Positions 24,760-36,716 of a stretch of DNA of 64,000 bases are shown in pieces. The notes beneath the pieces are model-generated. The model saw only the letters and a list, made by a program, of their open reading frames with translations, did no database searches and was not told the origin of the DNA. The position numbers and the translations under genes were made by a program. Positions within the stretch are counted from its first letter, which is position 1, and every line of letters starts with the position of its first letter. This DNA is from Zanthoxylum bungeanum (taxonomy: Eukaryota; Streptophyta; Magnoliopsida; Sapindales; Rutaceae). The stretch covers positions 62,001 through 126,000 of the forward strand of contig SKCR01010145.1 in assembly GCA_019454045.1 (NCBI GenBank). The letters are read 5' to 3'.

Positions 24760-25140
24760 TCATTTTGCAATTTTATTAAAATTTTTTATAATGTTTTGAT
24801 TTTTATTAATAAATATTACAGATTTCATATTTAATTTTTTTAATTCATTTTTAATTTAATTAATACTACTTATGTATAAAAGTGTCATCTTTGTACTGTT
24901 TTTTAAAGATATATTTTTCTAATATACATGAGAATATTTTTATAATACATAAGTAGTGTTAAATAAATTAAAAAAGAATCACAAAAATTAAATAAATAAA
25001 TAAACACAAAATAAATAATAATAAATATGAAGTTTGTAATATTTATTAAACAAATAAAAAAATATATATATAAAGACCAAAAAATATAAATTTAAAAAAA
25101 TTATAATATAAAAAATTTAATTAATAAAATAAAATAAATA
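24760..25140. repeat. AT-rich foldback (MITE-like inverted repeat)
   Basis: Two arms (~24765-24890 and ~24945-25135) are imperfect reverse complements. Examples are ACTACTTATGTATAA on the left with its complement near 24950 on the right, and AATAAATATTACAGA on the left facing a near match near 25035. The centre lies near 24915. Arms have diverged and the right arm carries extra bases. No target duplication was identified in the AT-rich flanks. Confidence 0.55.
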
Positions 25141-25151
25141 TATATATATGT

Positions 25152-25155
<4 letters not shown>

Positions 25156-25184
<29 letters not shown>
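25156..25184. repeat. (TA)n microsatellite
   Basis: About 14 consecutive TA units next to the first Helitron-like terminus. Confidence 0.9.
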
Positions 25185-25185
<1 letters not shown>

Positions 25186-25504
25186 TAGTGTATGCCTGTG
25201 TCTACGGCACGATGTTACAGAATTTATAGAGAGATTGAAATTCTGTAATTTAATTGGTTTATAATTAAATGATTTTATTTTATAATTAAATGATTTTATT
25301 CTTTAATTTATTTGGTAGTTTTCATTTTCCATTTTTATAAAGATTCTATAATGAAATGATTCTTTATCAGCCGTAAGATTATAATGAAATGATCTGAGCC
25401 GCCAATTAAGCCACATAAAGATAGCATTTGGATACATTATCACTCTTAATCTTAACCATATGTTACACTATATTTCCTTCCACACCATTGTGCTTTATAA
25501 TATA
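25184..25504 (-). mobile_element. Helitron-like 3' end, tandem unit 1
   Basis: Read on the minus strand it ends with a GC-rich hairpin-like segment (GTGCCGTAGACAC), about 9 nt, then CTAGT. This is the Helitron 3' signature, here with one stem mismatch. The body matches unit 2 (25505-25900) through AATGATTTTATT-rich sequence, the CCGCCAATTAA word and CACACCATTGTGCTTTATAA. Confidence 0.5.
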
Positions 25505-25900
25505 GACTAGATATTGCATGTGCCTCCGGCACGATATTACAGAATTTACAGAGAGATTAAGATTCTGTTATTTAATTTGTTTGTTAATTTTCACAGATAT
25601 TTTATCATGAAATGATTTTATTTTTTAATTAAATGATTTTATTCTATAATTTATTTGGTAGTTTTCATTTTCTTTTAATAAATGATTTTATTCTTTAATT
25701 TATTTGGTAGTTTTCATTTTTCATTTTTATAGAGATTTTATAATGGAAGAATTCTTTATCAGCCATTAAATTATAATGAAATGATCTGAGCCGCCAATTA
25801 AACCACATAAAGATAGCATTTGGATACATTATCTCTCTTAATCCTAACCATTGATTGTCTTCTCTTTTCTCTCACACCATTGTGCTTTATAATATATATA
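25505..25900 (-). mobile_element. Helitron-like 3' end, tandem unit 2
   Basis: On the minus strand: perfect stem GTGCC-GGA-GGCAC, nine nt (ATGCAATAT), then CTAG and T. Its body duplicates unit 1 with an extra internal ~60 bp. Two termini in tandem are as expected when rolling-circle elements insert end to end or read through. Confidence 0.5.
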
Positions 25901-26439
25901 TCAATATATATATAAAAAAAAAAAAGGATATATTTGGTTTATTTGGAAATGGAATTTTGGAGAAAGAAATTGGCCATTTAAGGAATTTCAGGGGAGACAA
26001 ACAAGAGGATTCACTCCATTTTTTTAAGGGATTTTAAACTCAATATTTCACTCTAATACAGGTCTCGAACTCAATATCTCAATTAAAAAAGGGATTGAGA
26101 TGAACAAGACTAGATCCCTATCGAATTAATTAATAGAGCTATATTAAATTAGTTTATACAAAAATAAATTTGTATAAAATTTATGATTCTCTCACTACTA
26201 TTACATGTTCTATTTTTTTTTTTTCAAGTTTACAATTGATTAAATAAAAACATCTTAGGAAACATATAATTTAATTTAACTAATACAATTATATCATGGC
26301 AAAAAAAAAAAAAAAATTGATATAAAATTTATGGTTCTATCACTATTCTTAACAATGTTCTGGTTCAAAAATTATAATTATTTTATTAATTTATTCTAAT
26401 CATAGATCAATGATTTTACTCAGTTGTATCTCGAGATTG

Positions 26440-26700
26440 TTGTGAGGTTAGATTTTGTTGGCCATCTAAATCTAATATCTAAATTAGATCTTTTTTACGC
26501 GCATATCAATTAATTCTCGAGATCTGTGTCCTGTGACCCCAAAAATTTCCGAACAAAGATCAGGGTAAATCGATGGCTTCTTACACCATACGACATAATC
26601 TCACAGAAATATATCTAGTGAGATTCTAACCTTAAACCTAAGATTGAACAAATCACTCAAACTCAAAACTTTTATCACTAAGGCAACCCATTGGGGTTAT
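26440..26700 (-). mobile_element. tRNA-derived SINE-like sequence
   Basis: On the minus strand, starting near 26700, an A-box-like TGCCTTAGTGATA (~26687-26672) is followed about 40 nt later by a B-box-like GGTTAGAATCTC (~26631-26620). This is the pol III promoter layout of plant SINEs. The 3' end was not fixed; 26440 is a guess. Confidence 0.4.
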
Positions 26701-26716
26701 ATCCAAATTAGACTTA

Positions 26717-27231
26717 GGTTATGTTTGGATTGATGGAAGATGATGAAATGAAATAGATAACTTAAAATATTTACGAGCATATCAATTCTTATACATTGAT
26801 AACTTAAAATATTTAAAATTTATTGATGGGAGAGAATGAAATGGAGTGGAAGGGGATGAAAGAGAGTGTAACAAAAAGAGACATTGAGCAATTGAAAATG
26901 AGCCGCCGTTGGAGATGAAACATAACTTTTAAAAAAATAACATTATCTGTGAAGACAAATTTATCCATTGAAAAAATAACATTAAAATATTTGTTTTTAT
27001 TTTATTTTATTTTTAGAATCTAAAAAGACACAATTATCTTTAAAATTTATTTTATTACATTCCATTTCATTATTAATTATTTACCAAATAATATTTTGGA
27101 ACATCACATTATAAACCTTTTTTTCCAAACAAGATTATGATTAGTGAAACTTCATTCCGCTCCATTCCGTTCAATTCCATTGAGTTACATTATATTATAA
27201 ATCATTTCATTCCATCAATCCAAACATAGCC
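26717..27231. mobile_element. PIF/Harbinger (Tourist-like) MITE
   Basis: Terminal inverted repeats GGTTATGTTTGGATTGATGG and its near-perfect complement ending CAAACATAGCC at 27231. They are flanked by TTA on both sides (26714-26716, 27232-27234), the target duplication of this superfamily. 515 bp, AT-rich, no coding capacity. Confidence 0.85.
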
Positions 27232-27842
27232 TTACAACATTTCAATTATAGCAGGTCCTAATAAAAGGCATAATCAGAAAAGGCACTTAATAAAAGCTTG
27301 GTGGGTTTCAAATTTACTCGGCACTAAGTAATATAATCATGAATGCAATAATCCATTTAATACCCACGGATAAAAACGAGTTAAAAAAAAAAAAAGCATC
27401 ACTTTTCCAGTCCTTCCAAAGCAGGGAAAAAAAGAGTGTATTCTTCTACAGCTTATCAAAACTGAAATCCAAAATCTCTGTATGGAAGTCCAGATCAACA
27501 TCAAGCACAGCCGAAAATGTGTGGAGATCGCTGCTCGGCCACCGGGCTGTTGCACAGAAGGGATTATCCTTGGATATGTTCCCGATCAACAAGATAATTA
27601 GATCGTCACCCATTGAAGGTGAATGAGTGCAGTACCTCCGAAATAGAGTAAAGGATACATGCTAATAGGTGTAGTAATAGTCGCTATATATGGAAAAGGA
27701 AGAGTATGCCACCACCATCTACAAGTCGGCAAAAAAATTATTTGAACTGTTACTAGCATGTCCTCTATTTGCAATTTTACTACTTGTCCCTGAAATAAAT
27801 ATTAAAAAATAAAGTTAAAACCATGAAACATGTACCATGCCC

Positions 27843-30800
27843 TCAAAGTATCATATCATACTTGGTGCAGAGCAGCAGGAAATCTGTTAGACAGTGCACC
27901 ATCAACTTGTCCATAACATTCGCCAAGGCTAAAAGGATTTTAATTGCAAGAATCTTCACATTTTTATGATCTTTCCCAAGAAATTTAATATACCTTTGTT
28001 ATCCACATCCATGTCATCACTGTCGCTGTCTGCCTCAGTAGCTTGACTTAAATTATTTCCCGAACCTTGTAATATATCATCCAAATCCCAGAGCTGTATG
28101 AAATAAACAAGAATAGTGAAGATAACAATGTATTGAAGGAATATAAATAAGATGAAAACATTAAACTACCAAGGAACGCACAAAAGAAAAATAGAAAGCA
28201 AATATAGCTTTGAATTGTTGACTTGTATTTCTAAATTTGCAACTTATTTTGACCAGCAATAATACAAATTTATCTCCCACAACACATGACAACATTATAT
28301 TTGGCCTTGTGGTAAAATTCAACCTGCCTAAGCAGTGCGGCATAACTTTCATTACAAAATAACTGATTAGAAAGATCTAATCACAGACACCAAAAGGGCT
28401 AACTATATACTCTCATCTCCATACTCATCTGACATGATATACCCATATTTTACCACACACACTATTCTAAAAAGAGGCGCCTAGGCACTTGATCGCCTGG
28501 CCTGCGTTTTCTAGCTGTTTCCGGAGATTAAATCCGCACCGCCTAAGCCACTGAATTTCGGGATTTTTCAAAATTAAACCCAAATAGGCGCCATTTTCTG
28601 ACTTCTCTTGCTACTTTCAAAACTTAATTCCTTCATAATTTCACAAATTTTCAAAAAATCCTAATTTTTGAAAAGCCATAATTTCTTCAATTCCTTTTGT
28701 TTTTATCAAATTGAACATCTAGAAACCTTACCCATCACTCAACATTTTCCTAGGATCAATTTATCCAAATTTGACCAAACATTAACCCTAATTTAGGAAA
28801 TCCCCAATTTCCAAGGAAATTCCTCGCAGTAGTCGCCTGTCACGCTCACACAGACACAGATATACACACACACATATAAAATTTTTCTTATCATTAAATT
28901 TTCGTGCAGACTCACAAGATAATACATGTACTATCTCGTGTTTTTTTACAATGAGCAAGTACATGTACTCTCTCGTGCATCCACATGAAAATTTCACGCA
29001 GATGTCCGCACGAAAATATCGAGAAAATGCACTTACTTTCTCGCTTGTCCGCATGAAAATTTTTGTGCGGACGCCCACAAGAGAGAATAACTATATATAG
29101 ATAGAGAGAGAGAGAGAGAGAGAGCACCTTCAACATTGAATCATGTGATATACTGCCAAGAAACTTTCTATCATGAGATAAAGCTACAAAACAAATAAAA
29201 TCATATGTTAAAACAAGCTTGTGTAAAAGATCCAGAACTTTTAGTCAAAATTTGAAAAGGACAACTATAAAGTGAAAGCAGATGCAATACCAAGGCTCTC
29301 AATTGGATATTCTGAGTGCTCTGCAATTGGCTGAATGATTTTGTTTGGTAATATGCCTACCAAGCTGAATTAAATAAGAAACAAAAAAAAAAACATTAGA
29401 AAGATATAATAAGAAAATCATGATCCAACGTTTAAGATCAAATATTTCCTCCATCAAGCTCAAGTTATTACCTGATGAGTCCATTCTCAGATCCACTAAT
29501 TACCCTATCTTCATCAAGCTAACATAAGAAATTCACCATGTTAGAATAAAGAAAAATCCCGGACAGTTTTAAAGTTGATTGATGCTACCACAAATTCACA
29601 ATTGAGAAATGCGTAAATATTCACCTTTAATAACGCATCAACAGAATTTGGAGATAAACCAACAAAGCGATCACTGCAAAAATGTTCAAATATTTTATCC
29701 AACTACTTGATTAACATTCACGTGTATCTTTGCAAGAGGAGAGAGGGAGGGAGGGAGTGAAAAAGAGAGAGAGACAGAGAGATATCAATTTGAAAACCTG
29801 CAATCCTTGAAATATCCCCAAGAATACAACAATAAAGTTCCACTCTGTGATCCGCATACAACTTTGCGACAATTCTGCCCATAATTTTACATTTATGAAA
29901 AATATCAAAATACTGAAAATGAATTGATCATCAAATCTAGATAGAGACAACTTAATAGTAAGTGTTCAATAAATTCATTTTCAGTATTATTGAACACTTA
30001 TAAGATACCGAGTGTCAACAGATCTTTTTTATTGTTTAACATCAGTGCACTCCCAGTAAAACATATTTTTTTGCTAGATGATGGGAGAAACTGAAAAGCA
30101 AGGAACTGCCACCAGCCACCAGCTAGTGTAAAACTCTACGCTGATAGGCAGCACAAATATGGACACCGTTGATATATTTCCAGGTTAGATAGTAAACATG
30201 TCATAGGAACAAGTTCATGCTCTGAAAAATGCTCTAAGATTAAAAAAATTCCAATTTATAGGATAAATAAATCAACCTTCATCAAAACGACCGATGTTAG
30301 CTCTTCTTCAGAGAACTCAGACCGAGTTTGGACCTGTCATTAACAGGGAACATATTATTAGACGAAAAATTCTGATCGATTATTCAATAATTTGATTGCG
30401 GTACATCAAGCATTCTAACAATAGAAACTATCAAGAAAAATAAGAGCTTACTGTATTTTTACGAAGATTGCAAATAGATAAAGTCCCATCTCCACTAGAC
30501 AATTCAAAATAGAGGACATGTTAAAATCTCAGTTAAACAACAACCCAGAAGAAGGAAACACTTTGAAAGAGCAAATTATTGAATGTAAGAAACTGCGTGT
30601 TCACAAATAAGTCTAGGTGCAAAGCAAAAAAGTCTTAACACATAGTCAAATTGAAGGGGGAAAAAGAAAAATATTTAAAAAGCAACGGCATTAAGTACCT
30701 CATTCCCAGAAGTTTCATTGCATCAGCTGCAAAAGTCATATCTGAAACATAGTCCTCATGAGCATCGAAAGAATTGCAGACAGTACGTTGTCTGGTATCC

Positions 30801-32101
30801 CATACCTCCAATGAACGAAAAATCAAACAAAAAGATAAGTGGATTGAGGGAAAATGTGAACTCTTAAAATTCAATTTATACTTCAAACGGATTCACCACA
30901 GTGATTAAATACCCTAAAAAATAAATAAACAGATGAACAAAGAACATGTTAATATTTGAAAATAAAGACAATAAGTTTATATATCATATAAGGATAAAAT
31001 GTAAACAGAAATGATTTTGCATTCATCAAAAGATCACAAAAGAAAGAAGATACTTAAAGAACCTTAATGCCCATTAGCAAATAGCCAATGGCCGCAACCA
31101 AATGTCATCGGAAGTAGACTTCAGACCATGTAAAATAAGGTGATTGGACTAAGTTTGCGGGAAATTCATTTGCTTGAGTTTGCACCTTTCAAAGAAAAAG
31201 AAATGGAAAAAAACGAGTTTCACAACAGCCACGGGGGAAAAGATAAAACCTTAATGCAGCCTTGATCATCACCAGAGGCAACAGTTGACTCTGTCACATT
31301 GACCAAACTATAAATAGCATCCCTGCAAATAACATATCAAAGCATCAGACCCAAATTTCTTAATTATTATCCATAATTATTTACAAGAAAACGAAAAGCC
31401 TTCAAAACTATATTAGCTATGTAATTATGGGTGCTAGCTAGTTCAGTTGGTAAAGATGGAACAGAATTTGGCTGTTATAACTTATAACTTAAAACAAAAC
31501 CAAACAAAAAAAAAACACAAAAATTACTCATGAGAATTTTCAAGACGAGCAATAGTGGCTCCAGTCTCCACATCGGTGGCCAGAATTGAGCGGTCAGTTG
31601 AACCCGTCAACATAGCTGCATATGTCATTCATTAGGCACAATATTAGCAGCAACAACTTTAAGACGTCACTCACCATAAAACACAGAGAATAAACATTTA
31701 ACAAAATTAATCACCTTGTCCACCGTTGATGAATCGGACCGCTCTGCAAGACTCTTCGTGAGCATGAACTTCCAGCAACCTAATTATCATCAAAATCAGA
31801 TATTAATAGAAATGAAAAAAACCGTTTTAAATACGCAAATAAGAGACGAATATGTGAAAATTGAAGTTTGTAGCGTACTTTTGTGGTGGTGTATCGGCAT
31901 TGTAACGGTACCTATAACCAAAAAGCAGTGATATTTATGAACACTTATCACAATTTAAAATCCAATTTAGCTAAAAATTGGAGTTGCATGTAAAGAAACA
32001 AGTTACACGAGAAGGTCGCCGGTTATGAGAGCAGCGGCGACGAGCTGTTCCGACGGATGAAAATCCAAACCAAACGGTAAGCTTCCTAAACTTATCTCCA
32101 T
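27843..32101 (-). CDS. WDR55: WD40 protein, WDR55 homologue
   Basis: Fifteen exons rebuilt with matching phases: 32101-32007, 31911-31879, 31779-31715, 31615-31528, 31322-31250, 30805-30699, 30494-30452, 30333-30277, 29874-29798, 29673-29625, 29518-29472, 29364-29291, 29183-29128, 28093-27994, 27928-27843; 349 residues. The order follows Arabidopsis WDR55 (At2g34260, ~350 aa): MEISLGSLPFGLDFHPSEQL, VHAHEESCRAVRF, VWDTRQRTVCNSFDAHEDYV, SGDGTLSICNLR, ISHDSMLKLWDLDDIL and the acidic ADSDSDDMDVDN. It should form a WD40 propeller, probably acting in the nucleus/nucleolus and as a DDB1-binding (DCAF) adaptor. Exons 1-14 are firm. The last exon is only the in-frame continuation to a stop; it lacks the basic tail and NNFFADL-type ending known from the family, so the true 3' end may differ. 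Confidence 0.88.
28465..28900. mobile_element. GCGCCTAGGC-type insert in WDR55 intron 13
   Basis: Intron 13 (28094-29127) contains AGGCGCCTAGGCAC and related GCGCC-rich words at 28474-28590, a pattern seen in plant non-autonomous hAT-like repeats. Clear terminal repeats and target duplications were not found, so the limits are approximate. Confidence 0.3.
28905..29090. repeat. Inverted-repeat-rich segment in WDR55 intron 13
   Basis: Contains repeated and inverted words such as GTACATGTACT, CCGCATGAAAATTT, GTCCGCACGAAAAT and ACAAGAGAGAA. Together they can fold into several short stems. A (GA)n tract (29103-29124) lies beside the exon 13 donor site. Confidence 0.5.
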
Positions 32102-32310
32102 TTGCTGAGACTTTAATTCACAAAATCAATTTTCCAATTTGCTTAAACCCTAAAACCCCCTTTTCCCTTCTTAGGGTTTTACCGCCTTCTCTCTATTTCG
32201 GAGAAAATCTTCTATGTAACAGTGGTACCACGTCATCCATACAATAAGATAATCATCCACTGTCACGCCTGCTAAAAATTAAAAAACAACTAAAAAGTAG
32301 GTAAAAAAAC

Positions 32311-33097
32311 TTGGAAAAACCCACCTTAAGGTCCCTGTACTTTCAATGTTTTTTACATTACACCCATGTACTAAATTTTCTACACATTGCACCTATGTAC
32401 TCTCAATGTTTTTTACATTGCACCCCTGTACTAAATTTTCTACACATTGCACCCCTACACTCAAAAAATTGACATTCCACCCTTATTTTAACGGCAAGTT
32501 AACAGAGTTGAGAAATATTCTGACATCACCCACCCTTATTTCGGATTGGACCGAACAAATTTTTTTACTTTGAAGTTATGCTAGGGCACATAACTATATG
32601 TTAGGGCGCATAAATATTATGCTCCTGATACATTCAAAAATCCAACTAATTTATTGCAAAAATTAGATCAAAACTACGATCTTGGAGTGTTATTAATGAA
32701 CAACAAAAAACAAACAAAGATGATTCACGGTTATCAGACATCATTCCTAAAGAACGATAACGAGTATTACATGTCATGCGTGCACATTTATAGCAAACAC
32801 CCATTTTTTTAGCTCTTCTCTTTTTAGCATAGGTGCTTCTTCCTAAACCATGCAGATATGACACAAATAAGGGTGGGTGATGTCAGAATATTTCTCAACT
32901 CTGTTAACTTGCCGTTAAAATAAGGGTGGAATGTCAATTTTTTGAGAGTGCAGGGGTGCAATGTATAGAAAATTTAGTACATAGGTGCAATGTAAAAAAT
33001 ATTGAGAGTACATGGGTGCAATGTGTAGAAAATTTAGTACAGAGGTGCAATGTAAAAAACATTGAGAGTACAGGGGCCTCAAGGTGGGTTTTTCCAA
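32311..33097. mobile_element. Long-TIR DNA transposon (MULE-like), non-autonomous
   Basis: Inverted arms of ~231 bp: left 32311-32541 and right 32866-33097, starting TTGGAAAAACCCACCTT. Within each arm a ~57-bp sub-repeat (CTCAATGTTTTTTACATTGC and similar) is itself repeated. AAAAC flanks both sides (32306-32310, 33098-33102). The ~320-bp centre carries a 72-codon minus frame (32864-32646) with CYKCARMTCN, perhaps a captured zinc-finger piece. It lies ~210 bp upstream of the WDR55 start codon. Long arms suggest Mutator type, but a 9-bp duplication is not visible. Confidence 0.75.
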
Positions 33098-33674
33098 AAA
33101 ACTTTACATGTCATTTTTTAATTCGCTTGTGTACCACGTCACTCATATCACTGTTGTACCAAAGAATCTCTCATATTTCGGATTGCCTTTCCCAGTTTTT
33201 TGTTTTTTGATTTTTAATTTGGATTTTATATTTGGGCTGGGCTTGGTCGGGCTAATTTTCTGTGGACCTTTGGGCCCATGGGCTACCGAATGAAGATATC
33301 GTGCGAGTAGCTGGTTTGTAACGAACATAACTAACCAATTTGATATTTCGCGTTTTTTTAACGTTTATAAATTTTCCCTTTTGTTGCAAAAAAAAAAATG
33401 GTACGTATTTAACCTACAGAAATAACTTGCACACCAAGTTAGGTGTCACTGGAAATCAGCATTTCAAGAAATAGAAATCAAACTCTATGCATGATTTCAG
33501 GAAATAAAAATAATTAAATAGCATCAGAGGATTTGAGAAATTGTTTTGTACTTCAATCTTGCATTTCATCAAATTGTTCTTCCTGAACTTCCATTGATTC
33601 ATCTTCTGAACTTGACCTCTGGTGCAATCGTGTCAATTATTTGACATAATATAACCTCAAACGACACACATTGT

Positions 33675-34215
33675 TGTTTCCACCATTGATTTTGGGACTT
33701 AAATTTCTAATGTTAGGTCCATATAAAATGTCAAGCCAAATCCAAATATATGAATTTTAAGAGATCAAGTTATTGTTGTTGTTGTTGTTGTAGTTGAAAC
33801 GGTTTAAGAAGGGGGAGTTGTTGAACTTTAAGTAAAAGTGCCACAATCCAACAGTTGACAGCAACTGTAAATAGCACATGGCCACGAAAAGCAATGAATG
33901 CGGAGCCAACAATTGAAGGCAAAGTTGTATATAAATATGTAGAACAGTAAATGAAAGTGGAGACAACACTGAGACAAATTTAGACTAATATAGCATAGAC
34001 ATAGTTGTAACATAGTTTGTATTTAGTTTTACTCTATATAATTCGAGCAGTTGATTTAAAACGAAATTCTGAATTTCCTTATCAATAGTTCTATATTTCT
34101 TCTCTCACATTCTGTTTGCACTTCAAAGAAAGCCTAAAACTAAGGTGTGGGATCATATCTGCCTTGTGTTGTTGTTGTTGTTGTTGCCGCCGCTTCAACA
34201 AAAATTTAGGCAACA
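33675..34215 (+). repeat. 5' LTR of the 33.7-36.7 kb element
   Basis: Begins TGTTTCCACCATTG and ends CAACA. Aligns with 36410-36716 over the first ~330 bp. A (TTG)n run sits at 33771-33790 and another near 34167-34185. Confidence 0.75.
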
Positions 34216-34260
34216 ATATTTGGCGCTAGAAGGAGGGCCTAACTTAACTAATTTGAAGTT

Positions 34261-36170
34261 ATGGCTCGCGGAAGAAGAACTGAGAATATTCACGATGACA
34301 TGGATGTACCGGAAAGTATCTATGAAGACGAAATGAACGCAGGCCCAAATGCAAGGGCAAATGATCAGATAAGTGCTCAGGAAGTTGGCCAATCGAGTAT
34401 GGGAAATCAAACTACTGAGAACATTCAAAGTTTGATGCAACAAATGGCTCAAGCTATCTCAGATCCAATTGCACATGGATCTAATGAGTTCATCACCATA
34501 ATGAGAAGGGCTATCGGAGTCCAGAATTTACAGGCATCCATGCCAACGCAAGGAGCATATCACATGCCTGAAGGAAGGCAAAATGCTAACACAGAGCAAC
34601 AATTACCGCACTAGGTACATCGAAACCCTGTCTTTGATACCAGTGTTGTGTATAACTATAATTATGTTGAACCTAACATAAGAAATAGATATAAGGTGCC
34701 TCATCCAAGAAATAACTCTGGTGCAATCCCTATGGTTCACCTAATATATCCACATTTGCACCCACAACCACCAGGGGGTCCATTTATGAACAATAATTCT
34801 AGAGGACTACCAGCAGACCAAAATTTTGAAAATTACTACCCTAATGTAGAACATGATTATTTGAATGGTTATCATCAACCAATGACTAATAATGTACCAT
34901 GATTTAAGGCACAAGTTATAGAATTAATACAAGAAATGTATGGACCTGGCCTTAAAAGAGCCGAAAGACCCATGTTTAGGAATCAATTTCCTCCATGGAT
35001 TGACACCATGTCTCTGCCTAGAAATGCTAGAGTTCCTGAGTTCTTCTTGTTTTCAGGAGAAGAGAATCAATATACCTTAGAATATATAGGTCGATTCACC
35101 TTGCAAATAGGAGAACTAGGAAATAATCAATTTCAGAAGATGAAACTGTTTCCGAACTCTCTAACTAGAAGCGCTTTTACTTGGTTCATCAACTTACCAC
35201 CTAATTCAATTGGAACCTGGCAAGAGTTAGAGGATCAATTCCATGTACAGTTTGTTAGGACTGAACCAGAAATGTCCATGGCTGATCTGGCCAAGTTAAA
35301 ATAAAAATCAACTGAAACTACAGAGAAATTTATTTCCAGATTTAAAAAGATTAGGAATAGATGCCATGTATACATTCCAGAAATTGAAATGGTTAAGTTA
35401 GCTCAAGATGGGCTTAATTATGAGCTAAAGAAAAAAAAATTGAAGGTATGGAAATTAGGGACTTATTTGATCTGTCAATGAGAGCTACTGGGTATGAGCC
35501 TATACTCCAGGAAGGCCAAAATCTTAAGAATCATGCACTTGGAACATATTACCAAGATGTAGAATGAGACCTTGAAATTGATGTGGCACATGTAATAGGG
35601 AAATCACCTGTAATTTGTGATACTTTGAAAGAAATTGATATACCAGTAAATATGCCTTCGTCACAACCCAATCGAAAGACCAAACAGTCTGCTTTTAGAC
35701 GATACTCCTTTGATATATATAAGGCATATGAAATTTTTAATGAACTGCTAAAACAAAAGTTTTTGACTTTAAGTATGGGACATATTATTCCTTCTGAGAG
35801 TGAAAGAAAAGGGAAAGATGATTGTAAATGGCATAATTCTTTCAGACACACTACACAAAATTGTATTACTTTTAGGAATTGTGTTCAAGATCTAATTCAG
35901 AAAGGTCCTTTGCAGTATGCGAAGGTAGAGAATGAGACAATGGGAGTCGATGTAAACCCATTCCTAGACTTGGAGGTTAACATGGTGATGGCCAACATAC
36001 CAAGAACATCAAGATGGTCAGAATCCATAGAAGATGAAGAACCTAGATACTTAGAACATAAGCAGGTATTTAACATGATCAAGGAAGGCCCAATTTCTAT
36101 AAACAGAAGAAAAGGAAAAACAATAGAAGAATATGAATATCTCAATAAAGAGAGGTATATACCGGAGTAA
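34261..36170 (+). pseudogene. Retrotransposon gag pseudogene
   Basis: Begins MARGRRTENIHDDMDV. In-frame stops at 34612, 34900 and 35302 and a frameshift near 35440 break it. Recognisable parts are the gag core at 35026-35280 (ARVPEFFLFSGEENQ, AFTWFINLPPNSIGTWQELE, EDQFHVQFVR) and, near 35820-35890, a Cys/His segment CKWHNSFRHTTQNC that is typical of the gag-protease region in this lineage. The end at 36170 is followed directly by non-coding DNA and the polypurine tract, so pol is absent. Confidence 0.85.
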
Positions 36171-36409
36171 TATTTTTGTTTAAGATGTGAAAAAGAGATT
36201 AAGGAGGAATGTTTGTACATAAAGTTGACTCTATGGCTTTTTTACTGAATAGTGCATTACTCTACTGATAACTGCCTCTTGATGTTGCAATATTGACAAA
36301 GAAAAAATGTGGACTGATAAAAATTCGAACGACTGCTTTTCGTGGGATTTTAATAGTTTAAGATTCATTCGCCCGGTTAACATTCAAGCCCACCGAATAA
36401 ATGGGGCAT

Positions 36410-36716
36410 TGTTTACACCATTGATTTTGGGCCTTAAGTTTCTAATGTTAGGCCCATATAAAATGTCAAGCCAAATCCAAATATATGAATTTTAAGAGAT
36501 CAAGTTTTGTAGCTGAAACAGTTTCAAAATGGGGAGTTGTTGAACTTGAAGTAAATGTGCCACGATCCAACAGTTGAAAGCAGCTGCAAATAGCACATGG
36601 CCACGAAAAGCAATGAATACGGAGCGAGCAATTGAAGGCGAAATTGTATATAAATGTGTAGAACAGTAAATGAAAATGGAGACAATACTGAGACAAATTT
36701 AGACTAGTATAGCAAA
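36410..36716 (+). repeat. Truncated 3' LTR of the 33.7-36.7 kb element
   Basis: Starts TGTTTACACCATTG after AAATGGGGCAT. It matches the 5' LTR until the AGTATAGCAAAGG word, then stops at ~36716 after 307 of ~541 bp. Confidence 0.8.

Larger units (their letters stand above)
33675..36716 (+). mobile_element. Decayed Ty3/gypsy element, gag only
   Basis: 5' LTR 33675-34215, a TGGCGCTAGAAGGAGG primer-site-like sequence just after it (34220-34235), degraded gag (34261-36170) and a polypurine-like AAATGGGGCAT before a truncated 3' LTR (36410-36716). No protease, RT, RNase H or integrase remnants lie between gag and the 3' LTR. Both LTRs share CCACGAAAAGCAATGAAT and other words with many differences, so this is an old copy. 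Confidence 0.85.

Noticed and set aside
31425..31465. tRNA or SINE in WDR55 intron 4 (GCTAGTTCAGTTGGTAAAG)
   Set aside because: It resembles an A box, but no B box follows and no cloverleaf can be drawn.
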